From NCBI GenBank assembly GCA_036490175.1, contig DASXEJ010000381.1, forward strand, positions 1 through 64,000: 64,000 bases of DNA, read 5' to 3'. The stretch comes from Pirellulales bacterium. Its GTDB lineage: Bacteria > Planctomycetota > Planctomycetia > Pirellulales > JACPPG01. The position numbers and the translations under genes were made by a program. Each line of letters opens with the position of its first letter. The first letter of the stretch is position 1. The notes beneath the pieces were generated by a model, which was not told where the DNA came from, did not search any database, and saw nothing but the letters and a program-made list of their open reading frames with translations. Positions 35,654 through 45,021 of this stretch are shown piece by piece.

Positions 35654-36733
35654 TTGAGACGAAACTTGGCAATCAGCATTCATACCGTGGTCGTGACCAC
35701 ATCGGCGATTCTGTTGACCTGTCTGGTCGGCTTGCGATCTGTCGCGGCCGAGGAATCGATCGAAGAAAAGTATCTCAGTCACGTACGACAGGTGACCGAT
35801 GGCTTCGTAAAGGCGGGGGAAGGATACTTTTCGCCGGATGGCCGCGAGATCGTCTATCAGGCGGTGCCGAAGGACTATCCCTTCTACCAGATCTATACAC
35901 AGCCGCTGGGCGGGGGATTTTCGCGCCGCGTGAGCACGGGCCGTGGCCGCACGACCTGCGCCAACTTCTCACCAGATGGCAAGAAGCTGATCTTCGCTTC
36001 CAGCCATCTCGATCCGCAGCTTGATGCGACCGAGGAAGCCGAACGCGATCAGCAGGCGGACGATGCCAAGACGGGCCGCCGCCGCCGTTACGAATGGAAC
36101 TTCGATCCGCACATGGATATTTTCGAGTCGGATCTGGATGGCAGCAACCTTCGCCGCCTTACCGATACGCCGGGCTATGACGCTGAGGGGGCGTTTTCGC
36201 CCGACGGCCGGCAAATCGCCTTTTGCAGTACGCGCGACGGCGACCCCGACATTTACGTGATGAATGCCGACGGGTCCAACGTTCGCCAACTTACCAACTC
36301 GCCTGGCTATGATGGCGGGCCATTTATTTCGCCCGACGGCAAGTGGGTTGTATTCCGCAGTGACCGAGACAAGGAAGGGTTCTTGCAGATCTATGTCATT
36401 GGCATTGACGGGACGCACGAGACGCCGCTGACGACAAATCCCAATTCCGTGAATTGGGCGCCGTACTGGCACCCCAGCGAGCCGTACATCATTTGGACAG
36501 GCGCAGACCACAGCGATCCGCAGGCGCGACCCAACTACGATTTATGGCTGATGCGTTTCGAACGCAAGGACGGGTTGATCCTGCCCGGGCCGATCACGCG
36601 CGTGACCGATAATCCTACGGCCGATGTGTTACCGGTGTTTTCGCCAGATGGCAAGCGGTTGATGTGGACTTCGAACCGCACGGCGGATCATGCCAGCCAG
36701 CTATACATCGGCGATTTCCAACTGCCGAAGTAG
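35654..36733 (+). CDS. Secreted TolB-like beta-propeller protein
   Basis: 359 residues from a TTG at 35654 with AGGAG six bases upstream; upstream extension lacks an SD. Signal peptide to about residue 34. At least five PD40 repeats are visible (FSPDGREIVYQAV, FSPDGKKLIFASS, FSPDGRQIAFCSTRDGDPDIYVMNADGSN, ISPDGKWVVFRSDR, FSPDGKRLMWTSNR). TolB-like but without the TolB N-terminal domain. Likely a periplasmic scaffold or peptidase-like propeller. Confidence 0.8.
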   Translation: MRRNLAISIHTVVVTTSAILLTCLVGLRSVAAEESIEEKYLSHVRQVTDGFVKAGEGYFSPDGREIVYQAVPKDYPFYQIYTQPLGGGFSRRVSTGRGRTTCANFSPDGKKLIFASSHLDPQLDATEEAERDQQADDAKTGRRRRYEWNFDPHMDIFESDLDGSNLRRLTDTPGYDAEGAFSPDGRQIAFCSTRDGDPDIYVMNADGSNVRQLTNSPGYDGGPFISPDGKWVVFRSDRDKEGFLQIYVIGIDGTHETPLTTNPNSVNWAPYWHPSEPYIIWTGADHSDPQARPNYDLWLMRFERKDGLILPGPITRVTDNPTADVLPVFSPDGKRLMWTSNRTADHASQLYIGDFQLPK

Positions 36734-36770
36734 CAGCGAGCCGGCCGTATTTTTCGCGTGCCGCGCGTCG

Positions 36771-36804
36771 GCGTGTTACCTATCGACGCGTGTTACCTAT
36801 CGAC
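36771..36804. repeat. Perfect 17-bp tandem duplication at the end of the DUF2252 gene
   Basis: GCGTGTTACCTATCGAC occurs twice head to tail (36771-36787 and 36788-36804). The right copy contains the stop codon and last codons of the DUF2252 gene; the left copy carries the same in-frame TAA downstream. It looks like a recent slippage duplication that did not change the protein. Confidence 0.9.
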
Positions 36805-38262
36805 CTCGGCCGGCAGGCGCCCGTCGCTGACGGCCTTGGTAAAGGTGCGGAAATCTTCGTCGTTTTGGTCGGCGTAACTTTCGGCGAAGTCCGCGACCGC
36901 CTCGTCGAAGCGATCGCCGGTACCCAGATAGGCGCTGATGGCGCGGGGCTCGCCCGAGCGCGCGTGGGCGCGGGCCAGCACCCAACCGCAAGAGGAAGCG
37001 AAACCGGCCATCATGGCCGGATTGTAGACTTCGACGACCGGCTTGACGTGAATGTCGCGCAATTGGCGAACGTAGAAATCGCGCCCGGTTTCGGCTCGCG
37101 TCCAACCCAGGAATAGATCGCTGGCCGCCTGCATCAGGCGTTGGCCGATGACAACGCGTTGACCGTTGTTGCCGTAGAGGCATTTATCGACGATCGGCTC
37201 CAAGACCGAGGGACGCGCCTCTTTGACTTGCAAAAACAAGATATCGCGCGGCTCGGCCATGAGCAGTAGCACGCCGCAACGCGTCCCCACACTGCCGACA
37301 CCGACCACTTTTACGGCATGATCGATCAGCTTATAGCGGTCCAACAGCACGCGGCGTTCGTCGGACAATGATTGCCGATAAGCGTGAAAAGATTGGCGGA
37401 CATGGCTGATAAACTCCACTGCCTCGGCATGCTGGGGATGGTAAATGAGTGGCGGATCGTCATGAATGCGCGGCTCTGCGCTGCGCGCATCCAATAGTTT
37501 GGGCGAGCCGCGATCGGTGAAACCGTGGGCCGCCTTGCGGATTTCGCGCACGTCGCGCTTGTCGAACGCTTTGTCCGACAATCGTGCCAGCAGCTCGTCG
37601 ACATCGACGCTCTCGTACCAAATGTCGAGCGGGGCCATCGTGGCATAGCGCGCCATCTGCTCGCGATAACTGCGCAAACAGGCCAGAGCCGCGGCGCGGG
37701 CCTGCGTTGGCTTGAATTCGTTGTGGCGACCCGCGATCACAAAACTGGCTGCCAGCCGCTTGACGTCCCATTCCCAGGGGGCGGGCAGCGTTTCGTCGAA
37801 GTCGTTCACGTCGAAGATCAATCTCCGCTCGGGCGTGGCAAAGATGCCAAAATTCATGGCGTGGCAATCGCCGCAGGCCTGCACCCGCAAGCCCGTATTG
37901 GGCGTCTGGGCGAGGTCGTCCGCCATGATCGCTGCGGCGCCGCGATAGAACGAGAACGGGGATTGCAGCATGCGGCCGTAACGGATCGGCAGCAAGTGCT
38001 CAACCCGGCCGACGCTCGATTCGATGAGGATAGCGACCGGGTCACGGCGATCGATCGACGGGTGCCAATCGGCATGCCCCGAACGCGGCGCTTGTTTGCG
38101 TCGTGATCGGCCGTCGTCGGCCGGCGCGTCTTCGGGAGTTGACACGTTTTTTGTCGATTCTTGCCTCGGCGACGCGACCGCCGTTGCTGTGTGCGCTGCA
38201 GGGTGAGGATGTTCGGCTACTGCGTGACTCTCGGGCGTCTGCTTGGGCTTGAGCTTTCCCAT
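36793..38262 (-). CDS. DUF2252 protein
   Basis: 489 residues from ATG 38262 (GGGGGAC upstream). The first 90 residues are Pro/Ala/His-rich and probably disordered. The DUF2252 core has RYGRMLQSPFSFYRGAA, ACGDCHAMNFGIFATPERRLIFDVNDFDETLPAPWEWDVKRLAAS, which resembles kinase-fold catalytic and metal-binding loops (GDCHxxNFG with an Asp later), and VGVGSVGTR. Function is unassigned, but the family has a protein-kinase/phosphotransferase-like look. Monocistronic. Confidence 0.85.
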   Translation of the reverse strand: MGKLKPKQTPESHAVAEHPHPAAHTATAVASPRQESTKNVSTPEDAPADDGRSRRKQAPRSGHADWHPSIDRRDPVAILIESSVGRVEHLLPIRYGRMLQSPFSFYRGAAAIMADDLAQTPNTGLRVQACGDCHAMNFGIFATPERRLIFDVNDFDETLPAPWEWDVKRLAASFVIAGRHNEFKPTQARAAALACLRSYREQMARYATMAPLDIWYESVDVDELLARLSDKAFDKRDVREIRKAAHGFTDRGSPKLLDARSAEPRIHDDPPLIYHPQHAEAVEFISHVRQSFHAYRQSLSDERRVLLDRYKLIDHAVKVVGVGSVGTRCGVLLLMAEPRDILFLQVKEARPSVLEPIVDKCLYGNNGQRVVIGQRLMQAASDLFLGWTRAETGRDFYVRQLRDIHVKPVVEVYNPAMMAGFASSCGWVLARAHARSGEPRAISAYLGTGDRFDEAVADFAESYADQNDEDFRTFTKAVSDGRLPAEVDR

Positions 38263-38544
38263 GTCGAGTCCCCCGTGCGATGTGTTCGCGCTCGGATAGA
38301 CGTGCGGAATATCCTGTCCAGCCACCGGCGCGCTGCAGAAACTGCCATAACGTGACAAGAGGCCAGCGTCTCGCGGCCGCGTGGCGCCAAGCTGGTACGG
38401 TCGCCATTGGCCGGGACGCGTCTGCTGTAGTTTAGAGCGCCGGTGCCTGGCTATGCCAGTATTTTGCCTTCGGCAATTTCGCGGCGATTCGTACGGAGGA
38501 AAACACCATCCGGAGTGCCTTGCAAACGACAAGAGCCAGCGGTG

Positions 38545-40824
38545 CTATTTGCCGGCCACGTGCTTCAGAAAGTGCTCGGCAATCCGCGTGTACAGGCTGC
38601 GGGTCATCACCGGATCGGACACCATGTGCGTCAGCCCAGAAAGGGGCAGAAAATCGAAATCGCGCTGGGCGCGGAACAATGCGTCGGCCAGGCGGACGCT
38701 GTGCAAGAAATAGACATTATCGTCCGCCGTGCCATGTATGACCAGCAGCGGACGCGTCAGGTCCTTGGCGTAGGTTAGCACTGAGCTTGCCGCGTAGCCC
38801 GATTCGTTCTGGTCTGGCAGGCCCAGGTATCGCTCCGTGTAATGCGTGTCGTAATCGAGCCAATCTGTGACCGGCGCGCCGGCCACGCCCGCGCGAAACA
38901 GTTCGGGCGCGCGCATGACGGCCATCGCCGCCGCGTATCCGCCGAACGACCAGCCATAGATCCCGACGCGCGACAAGTCGAGCTCAGGATACTTGGCGCC
39001 GAGCGCCTTGAGCCCTGTCGTTTGGTCGGCCAGTGGTACGTCGATCAAATTGCCGCGCAGCGCCCGTTCCCACTCTCGGCCACGCCCTGGCGTGCCGCGC
39101 CCGTCGATCGAGACGACGATAAATCCCTGTTCGGCCAGCCACTGGTCCAGCAGGTAGCGGCTTCGCGCCGCGACGACCATCTGCCGATGAGGTCCCCCAT
39201 ACACGCTGACGATCACAGGGTATTTCCGGCCCGGCTGAAAGTCGCTGGGTCGTACGATCGAGGCGTGCAGCAGTGGCGACTGCCCCACAGTGGTCAATTC
39301 GACGCGCGGCAACAGCGGTGTCGTCTCGGCGATGCTCTTCAACGTCCCGACCTTGCTGCCGTCGCGCCGATGGATCGTGTATTGCGGGTCTGACGAGAGT
39401 GTCTCGGTCGTCAGCACGTAAATACCACTGGCCGATGCGACCACCGCGTTATGAACGCCAGGCTCGCGCGTGAGTGGTTCGGGCAGAGGGCGCCCACTGC
39501 TGCTCCCCTTGGGCTGATTTCCCCCACCGGGCCTCGTCTGGCTCAGAGGTATGCGGTAGACATGCGTTTGAGTTGGCTCGGCACCGGCCGCCACCAGGAC
39601 AGCGTTGGCGCTCTCGTCTATGTCGATCACGCGGTGATAATTGAATCCCGAAGGTGTTATGGCACGGACCCGCTGGCCATCGCGTGCGCGCAGTTCGAGC
39701 TCCCATTGCCCGTTGCGCTCGCTCGACCATAAAAATTCGTCGCCCGACGGAAGCCAGCGAGGCAGAGTCGGATCGAGATTCAGCCAGGCCTTATCGGTTT
39801 CGCGCAACAGCTCCGACGTGGCGCCGCTGGCCGTGTCGACCGCAAGGAGCAACTCTAAAGTTTGCTCACGGTTTTGCACCAGGATCACCGCCGGCGCGTT
39901 ATCATCCCAGGCGACCGTGGTGAGATAAGGGAATGCCGTGCCATCCCAATCGATCCAGCGGGTCTCGCCGCCGGCCGCAGGAACCAACCCCAATCGGACG
40001 CGAGCGTTATTCTTGCCCGGCCTCGGATACCGCCAACTTTGCGCCGGCCGCTCGGGATGGGCCGGGTCGGCGATGTGCAGCGTTTCGACGTCGCTCGTAT
40101 CCGCCTCTTCGTAGAGGATCGTTTTACTGTCGGGCGACCACCAGTAGCCGCGCATGCGACCCATTTCTTCCTGGGCAACGAACTCGGCCAGCCCATGGGT
40201 CAGGGTTTCGGTCGCTCCATCGGTCAGGCGCAGCTCTCGCTCGGATTCGATATCTATGACATACAGATCGCCGTTGCGGACGCATGCCACCTGGCGGCCA
40301 TCGGGCGAAAAGTGCGCGTCGATGGCTTGGCCGGCCGTACTGGTCAGTTCCTTGGCGGCGCCCGTGGCACGCTCGATAACAAACAGTCGGCCCGACAGCG
40401 GCACCAGAACCCGCTGGCCATCGCGGGCAAGCTCGAACGTGGCAATGCCGCGCGCCGCCAGGCGGAGTCGCTCGCGACGGGCTTTCTCTTCGTCGCTCAG
40501 TTGCTCGTCCGCGCCCCCCAGCAGCTTGGCCGCGGTGGCCAACACACGCTCGCGGCCCGTCGTCACATCGAACTCGTAAAGATCGCGCACAAAGCTGCGC
40601 GGGCCTGATCGCAGAAAAAGCACCGCATCGCCGGCACGCGTGATTTCGATACTCGCGGGCCGCCCCAGGCTGAAGCGGAACGTCTCGGCATACTGTTCCA
40701 GGAACTCGGGATGCCGAACCGTCGGCTCATCTGCCATCGAGGTCCTCGCGAAACTGGTGAAAACGAACACAAGCGCGACAACCCACGGCGGCGGGACGAC
40801 GGCAGGTGACTGGCGAACGAACAT
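38545..40824 (-). CDS. Secreted dipeptidyl-peptidase IV-type (S9) protease
   Basis: 759 residues from the ATG at 40824 (GAGG upstream). Signal peptide to about residue 31. The N-terminal beta-propeller is followed by the alpha/beta hydrolase domain with Ser626 (YGWSFGGY), Asp702 (HGTADDNVYF) and His733 (GLTHMVSDP). A Glu-containing loop GLAEFVAQEEMGR in the propeller corresponds to the DPP-IV double Glu that binds the peptide amino end. Cleaves X-Pro or X-Ala dipeptides outside the cytoplasm. Confidence 0.9.
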   Translation of the reverse strand: MFVRQSPAVVPPPWVVALVFVFTSFARTSMADEPTVRHPEFLEQYAETFRFSLGRPASIEITRAGDAVLFLRSGPRSFVRDLYEFDVTTGRERVLATAAKLLGGADEQLSDEEKARRERLRLAARGIATFELARDGQRVLVPLSGRLFVIERATGAAKELTSTAGQAIDAHFSPDGRQVACVRNGDLYVIDIESERELRLTDGATETLTHGLAEFVAQEEMGRMRGYWWSPDSKTILYEEADTSDVETLHIADPAHPERPAQSWRYPRPGKNNARVRLGLVPAAGGETRWIDWDGTAFPYLTTVAWDDNAPAVILVQNREQTLELLLAVDTASGATSELLRETDKAWLNLDPTLPRWLPSGDEFLWSSERNGQWELELRARDGQRVRAITPSGFNYHRVIDIDESANAVLVAAGAEPTQTHVYRIPLSQTRPGGGNQPKGSSSGRPLPEPLTREPGVHNAVVASASGIYVLTTETLSSDPQYTIHRRDGSKVGTLKSIAETTPLLPRVELTTVGQSPLLHASIVRPSDFQPGRKYPVIVSVYGGPHRQMVVAARSRYLLDQWLAEQGFIVVSIDGRGTPGRGREWERALRGNLIDVPLADQTTGLKALGAKYPELDLSRVGIYGWSFGGYAAAMAVMRAPELFRAGVAGAPVTDWLDYDTHYTERYLGLPDQNESGYAASSVLTYAKDLTRPLLVIHGTADDNVYFLHSVRLADALFRAQRDFDFLPLSGLTHMVSDPVMTRSLYTRIAEHFLKHVAGK

Positions 40825-40937
40825 GCGGCGACCTCGAACAAGCTGTCGACGAATTCCTGTAAGCAACGCCTCGCAACAATTCGCCGCGTTAGGCGAGATT
40901 TTCAGCAGAAAAATGCCCTCGTGGCGGACCTGGCGTC

Positions 40938-41987
40938 TCACGCTGGGCAGGCAACTCCGAACTTGGCGGCCAACTCGCGCAGGGCCTGCCAATTGCCGTC
41001 GTCCAGTGGGATGCCATCGGAGGAGCGCGCGGCCAGCGTGCGGCGTTCTGGATCGCCGGGAAGCAGAATCTCGTCGACGCCGTCGATTCGTGGGCAGCTG
41101 CGCACGAAGGCGGCCAATTGAGCGACCTCTTGCGCGAAGTGCGCTTGGCCACACATGCCCTGCGGATCCATGACCAGCATGAAGACGCAATTACCCAATT
41201 GATTGATGGGTTTCTCGCGAATCGTAACTCCGGCCGAAAGGGCACCGGCGAGGACCTCGATCATCAGCGCCAGTCCAAACCCCTTGTACGCCTGATCGCC
41301 CCCCATCGGGCGAATCGTCCCCGGCGGATCGGCGTAGAGAGAATGAGGATCATTGGTCGGTTGTCCCTGGGCATCGAGCAGCCAGCCATCGGGACACGTT
41401 TGGCCCGCGATCCGCTTGACGCGGACTTTGCCTTCGGCCGTGGCGCTCGTGCCGAAGTCTAGGACCAGCGCACCATCGGGGTGCGGCACGCCAAAGGCCA
41501 AGGGATTGGTTCCCAGGCGCGGCGCCGTGCCGCCGACCGGCGCCACACGTCGGGCGGCGCCATGCGTGTTCGCCATCAATAGCGAAACCATACCGGCGTC
41601 GGCAGCGTGCTCGCAGTATTCGCCCAAGCGGCCGATGTGGCCCGTGTGAATGAGCGTGCCGACACAGACGCCACCGTGACGGGCCTTGGCGATGAGCCGC
41701 GCGGTCAGATCGCGCGCCAGCGTCTGGCCGAAGCCCCACTGGCCGTCGGCCAAGAGCAGAGCATGCTCTTCCTTGATAACCTTGAGCTTGGCCCCGGCTT
41801 TGAGTTCTCCCTTGGCGAGTTGATCCAGATAGTAGGGAACTCGCATCACGCCGTGCGAATCGTGACCGCGCAGATTGGCCGCTACCAGGCTGCGGGCCAC
41901 AACCTGGGCCTCTTCCACGGCAAGCCCTCCCGACAATAGTAAGTTCGTGGCGAATTGGGTCAGCTGATCGGCGGCGATGGTCGGCAT
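40938..41987 (-). CDS. Ldh-family (malate/L-lactate/ureidoglycolate type) dehydrogenase
   Basis: 349 residues. LRGHDSHGVMRVPYY holds the conserved His-Gly pair, HTGHIGRLGEYCEHAA the catalytic His, and GTNPLAFGVPHPDGALVLDFGTSATAEGKV the NAD(P)-binding and substrate loops; MGGDQAYKGFGLALMIEVLAGALSG-type helix follows. Oxidises a 2-hydroxy acid with NAD(P). Substrate cannot be assigned. It is 113 bases upstream of the DPP-IV gene on the same strand. Confidence 0.88.
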   Translation of the reverse strand: MPTIAADQLTQFATNLLLSGGLAVEEAQVVARSLVAANLRGHDSHGVMRVPYYLDQLAKGELKAGAKLKVIKEEHALLLADGQWGFGQTLARDLTARLIAKARHGGVCVGTLIHTGHIGRLGEYCEHAADAGMVSLLMANTHGAARRVAPVGGTAPRLGTNPLAFGVPHPDGALVLDFGTSATAEGKVRVKRIAGQTCPDGWLLDAQGQPTNDPHSLYADPPGTIRPMGGDQAYKGFGLALMIEVLAGALSAGVTIREKPINQLGNCVFMLVMDPQGMCGQAHFAQEVAQLAAFVRSCPRIDGVDEILLPGDPERRTLAARSSDGIPLDDGNWQALRELAAKFGVACPA

Positions 41988-42133
41988 GGGCAGGTAGGCG
42001 TGGGAAAAAGGGAAGGCAATAGCGTAGTGCGCCGCGGCAGACCAGTTTAGCGCCTAGCGCGCCCTGCTAGCAAGCTATGCGGAGCCGTGCTGCTGCACTT
42101 CCGAAATGACGGTCATGGTGATGCCGAAGACGC

Positions 42134-43303
42134 CTAGGGCTCGCCGATGATTACCGCACGGCCGCGACCGATGGGGCCTTCGACCAGCGGGCGCACACCG
42201 TCGAGCGCGCGGGGGTCGCCGTTCTGAATGCGCGCCAAGACGTTCATGACGAGCGGCTTTACCACCGGGTAAAGCTCGACCCAGCGGGTCAGCGCACCGG
42301 CGGCTTGCACCGTGATCTCGTTGTCCGTCATGCGAAAGTCCATGGCACGCATCTCGGCGCCGGCAAACAGTTCTGATCCCAGCATCTCGAGCGTGATGGT
42401 GCGCACGGCCCCGCTGGCGTCGCGGGCGAAATGCGGTCGCACGTCGAACAACTTGTCACGATCGGCCCTAACCTGCGCGAGCTGCGCTTCGAGATCCTGC
42501 CGCGTTTGCTCATCCGGGGCGGAGCGCGCGTCGGCACGCAATTGCTCGATTGTCTGACTGGCCGCCGTCAGGCGTAGGCCCGAGATCGCCGTCAGTAGAT
42601 CCGCGACATCGTCCAGTGATTCCAGACGGTCGACGCGGGCCAAACGCTCGTCGAGCATCTGTGCAAACAATTCGTCATAACTAGCGGGGGCCGGTGCACC
42701 GTCCGAGCGATTTTCCTTCCGCCGCTCTTTGAATTGGGCTACCGCGTAGTTTGCCAATGCGACCGTAGGGGTTTGCAGCCGCAGATTGCCATCGAGCAAC
42801 GCGACCAGTCCGCCGGTTTCAGCCCGCGATACTTGCACGTTTAGCATGGCCGTGACGCGCGTGGGGGCATTGCTCCACGAGGTGCGTCGCAGCGCGGCAT
42901 CGACCCGCAGCCGCGCGCGATCTTCGGCAAAGTTTGTCCCCTCGGGATCGAAGCCGATACGCAGCGATTCGATACTGTCTCCCCCTCCCAGCAATCCTTT
43001 AATGAGCGGGCTGAGCGCGGAGTTGAGTTTGGTCATGTCGAGCGGCACGGGCGTACCGTCGGGACCCGTCGGGGGTGCCAGGGCGCCCAGCACTTGACCA
43101 CCCAGGTTGCGCAGGCGGTCGCGCCGGTCGGCCCGTTGCTGGTCTGTCAGTTGCCCGCGCGGTATCAGAAGGGGGCGCCGTGCGGGGGCTGCGGGTGCCG
43201 GCGCCGGTGCCGGAGTGGGCAACTCTTCTTGGGCGCCAACTAACGGCGCCGACAGCGCCAGGGCCATGCTGGCCAGTGCGATACGGTGAAAAAATAGTCG
43301 CAT
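42134..43303 (-). CDS. Secreted hypothetical protein
   Basis: 389 residues from ATG 43303. Signal peptide to residue about 24, then a Pro/Ala-rich linker (PTPAPAPAPAAPARR). The body mixes amphipathic helices and strands; TMLNVQVSRAETGGLVALLDGNLRLQTPTVAL and TITLEMLGSELFAGAEMRAMDFRMTDNEITVQAAG suggest beta domains and the central 80 residues a coiled coil (QLRADARSAPDEQTRQDLEAQLAQVRADRDKL). No family recognised. Confidence 0.65.
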   Translation of the reverse strand: MRLFFHRIALASMALALSAPLVGAQEELPTPAPAPAPAAPARRPLLIPRGQLTDQQRADRRDRLRNLGGQVLGALAPPTGPDGTPVPLDMTKLNSALSPLIKGLLGGGDSIESLRIGFDPEGTNFAEDRARLRVDAALRRTSWSNAPTRVTAMLNVQVSRAETGGLVALLDGNLRLQTPTVALANYAVAQFKERRKENRSDGAPAPASYDELFAQMLDERLARVDRLESLDDVADLLTAISGLRLTAASQTIEQLRADARSAPDEQTRQDLEAQLAQVRADRDKLFDVRPHFARDASGAVRTITLEMLGSELFAGAEMRAMDFRMTDNEITVQAAGALTRWVELYPVVKPLVMNVLARIQNGDPRALDGVRPLVEGPIGRGRAVIIGEP

Positions 43304-43517
43304 GATGTATAGCTCTCGGCTTTCGGTTGTGGTGGTACTCGCCTCTGCCGGCCCGGGGATGGCCCCCGCGCGTGGAATTAAATCAATGCGGCTGAACACA
43401 TGCAGAAATTGTACCGCAATCATACTCTTCGGGCGCGCTGGGCCACGCCGCCGCGCAGTCCAGAACCGTGGCTTTCATTGCCGACGGAGACTACCTACTG
43501 TTCGCCGTCTACTGGGT

Positions 43518-44759
43518 TTACGCTATTTCCCAGCGCGCCACCTGACCGCTGCGTAGCGCCTTGTTGCCCAGGTGGGCACCCTTGACGGCGGTGACACCCG
43601 CCTCGGCCGGGGCATTAGGCTTCTTACGGCTCCGAATGCACTCGATCCAATTGGTCAGATGCAGCAATTCTCCATCCGGAGTCGCGAAGAAATCCGCTCC
43701 GCGGGGGCCTTGGCCCAGAATAAGTTCGCTCGCAGCAAGTTTCTTGTTCCGTTCGGGGATCACTTCGTAACGGCCACGATCGAGGTACAGCGTCCCTTCG
43801 GTCCCCATGAATTCCAGCATGGCCGCATTGCGGGCGTTGACAAAAGTTCCTTCGAAGTAGACCTGCGTGCCTTGCTCGGGATAGTGCAAAAGCGTTTGCA
43901 CCGTGTCGGGCGTTTGCCACAGCCCGCCGGCCTGAAAGTGATCGCCGATCGTGGCGGCTGTCGCCGGATGATCGAGATCGAGATACCAGTTCGCGACATC
44001 GAGAAAGTGAACCATCAGGTCGGTCAGGATGCCGCCGCCGAAATCCCAAAACCACCGCCAATTGCGAAAGCGGTATTCATCAAAGGGTTGCTCGGGTGCA
44101 TTGCCCAAGAACCGCTTCCAGTCGACAGAGGCCACGTCAATGTTCTCAGGCTTGGGATTGTGCCGCGGCTGATTGCGATTCCAGGTCAAATGAACCTTGT
44201 GAATCTTGCCGAGTTGGCCGCTGCGGATGATCTCGTGGCCCTTTTGAAATTGCGGCATGCTCCGCTGCTGCATGCCCACTTGCACGATGCGCCCATGTTT
44301 GTTCTGGGCGTCGACGACGGCTTGCCCCTCGGCGAGGTTATGCGTCAACGGCTTTTCGACGTACACATCCTTGCCGGCCGCGCAGGCGTCGATCGTAATC
44401 GGCACATGCCAATGGTCGGGCGTGGCGATCAGGACCGCGTCGACGTCCTTGCGGTCCAACAGCGCGCGATGATCCTTGGTGGTGAATGGATCTCGGCCGA
44501 CGGCCTCGCATCCGGCAGCCACGTTCTTGTCCCACACGTCGCACACGGCAACAACTTGCACGCCGGGAACCTTCTGCAGCGCCCCCAATAGGTGCCGGCA
44601 GCGTCCGCCGACGCCGATCAGGCCCACGCGGATTGTCTCGTTGGCGGTCACGGCGCGGACCGTGCCAGGAGCGTTTGCGGTCAAGGCCGCTGCGGCCCCC
44701 ATCCCGGCGATTTGCAAGAATGCGCGACGATCCTGCGACGATGCGTGACGAGTGTCCAT
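43518..44759 (-). CDS. Gfo/Idh/MocA oxidoreductase with Tat-like leader
   Basis: 413 residues from ATG 44759. Leader DRRAFLQIAGMGAAAALTA has the twin-arginine pattern. Rossmann domain with GLIGVGGRCRHLLGAL and catalytic EKPLTHN; C-terminal beta domain with WRWFWDFGGGILTDLMVHFLDVANW. Members act on sugars or cyclitols with tightly bound NAD(P). Planctomycetes carry dozens of these. Divergent from the HtrA-like gene. Confidence 0.9.
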   Translation of the reverse strand: MDTRHASSQDRRAFLQIAGMGAAAALTANAPGTVRAVTANETIRVGLIGVGGRCRHLLGALQKVPGVQVVAVCDVWDKNVAAGCEAVGRDPFTTKDHRALLDRKDVDAVLIATPDHWHVPITIDACAAGKDVYVEKPLTHNLAEGQAVVDAQNKHGRIVQVGMQQRSMPQFQKGHEIIRSGQLGKIHKVHLTWNRNQPRHNPKPENIDVASVDWKRFLGNAPEQPFDEYRFRNWRWFWDFGGGILTDLMVHFLDVANWYLDLDHPATAATIGDHFQAGGLWQTPDTVQTLLHYPEQGTQVYFEGTFVNARNAAMLEFMGTEGTLYLDRGRYEVIPERNKKLAASELILGQGPRGADFFATPDGELLHLTNWIECIRSRKKPNAPAEAGVTAVKGAHLGNKALRSGQVARWEIA

Positions 44760-45021
44760 GGAAGGCTGCTCCGCCTGAGAGTATTCGAGAATGCTGCACC
44801 GCACGAGGGACGTGCCCGTGGCGCGCTCATAATAACCGGCACTCTCGGGCGAAGCCATTGCGGGCTGACGGCTGGGTAACGCAATTTGACGGCCCGAATT
44901 CTTCTGATTCGGCGCGAACCTGTCCTGTGCTTGCCGGTCGATTGAGCCGCGCATAGCATTCTTCACCGTTGCCTGTGCGACGGAATGTGTGTTGCGCGGT
45001 TTGCGAAAGGAAGGTATCGTG

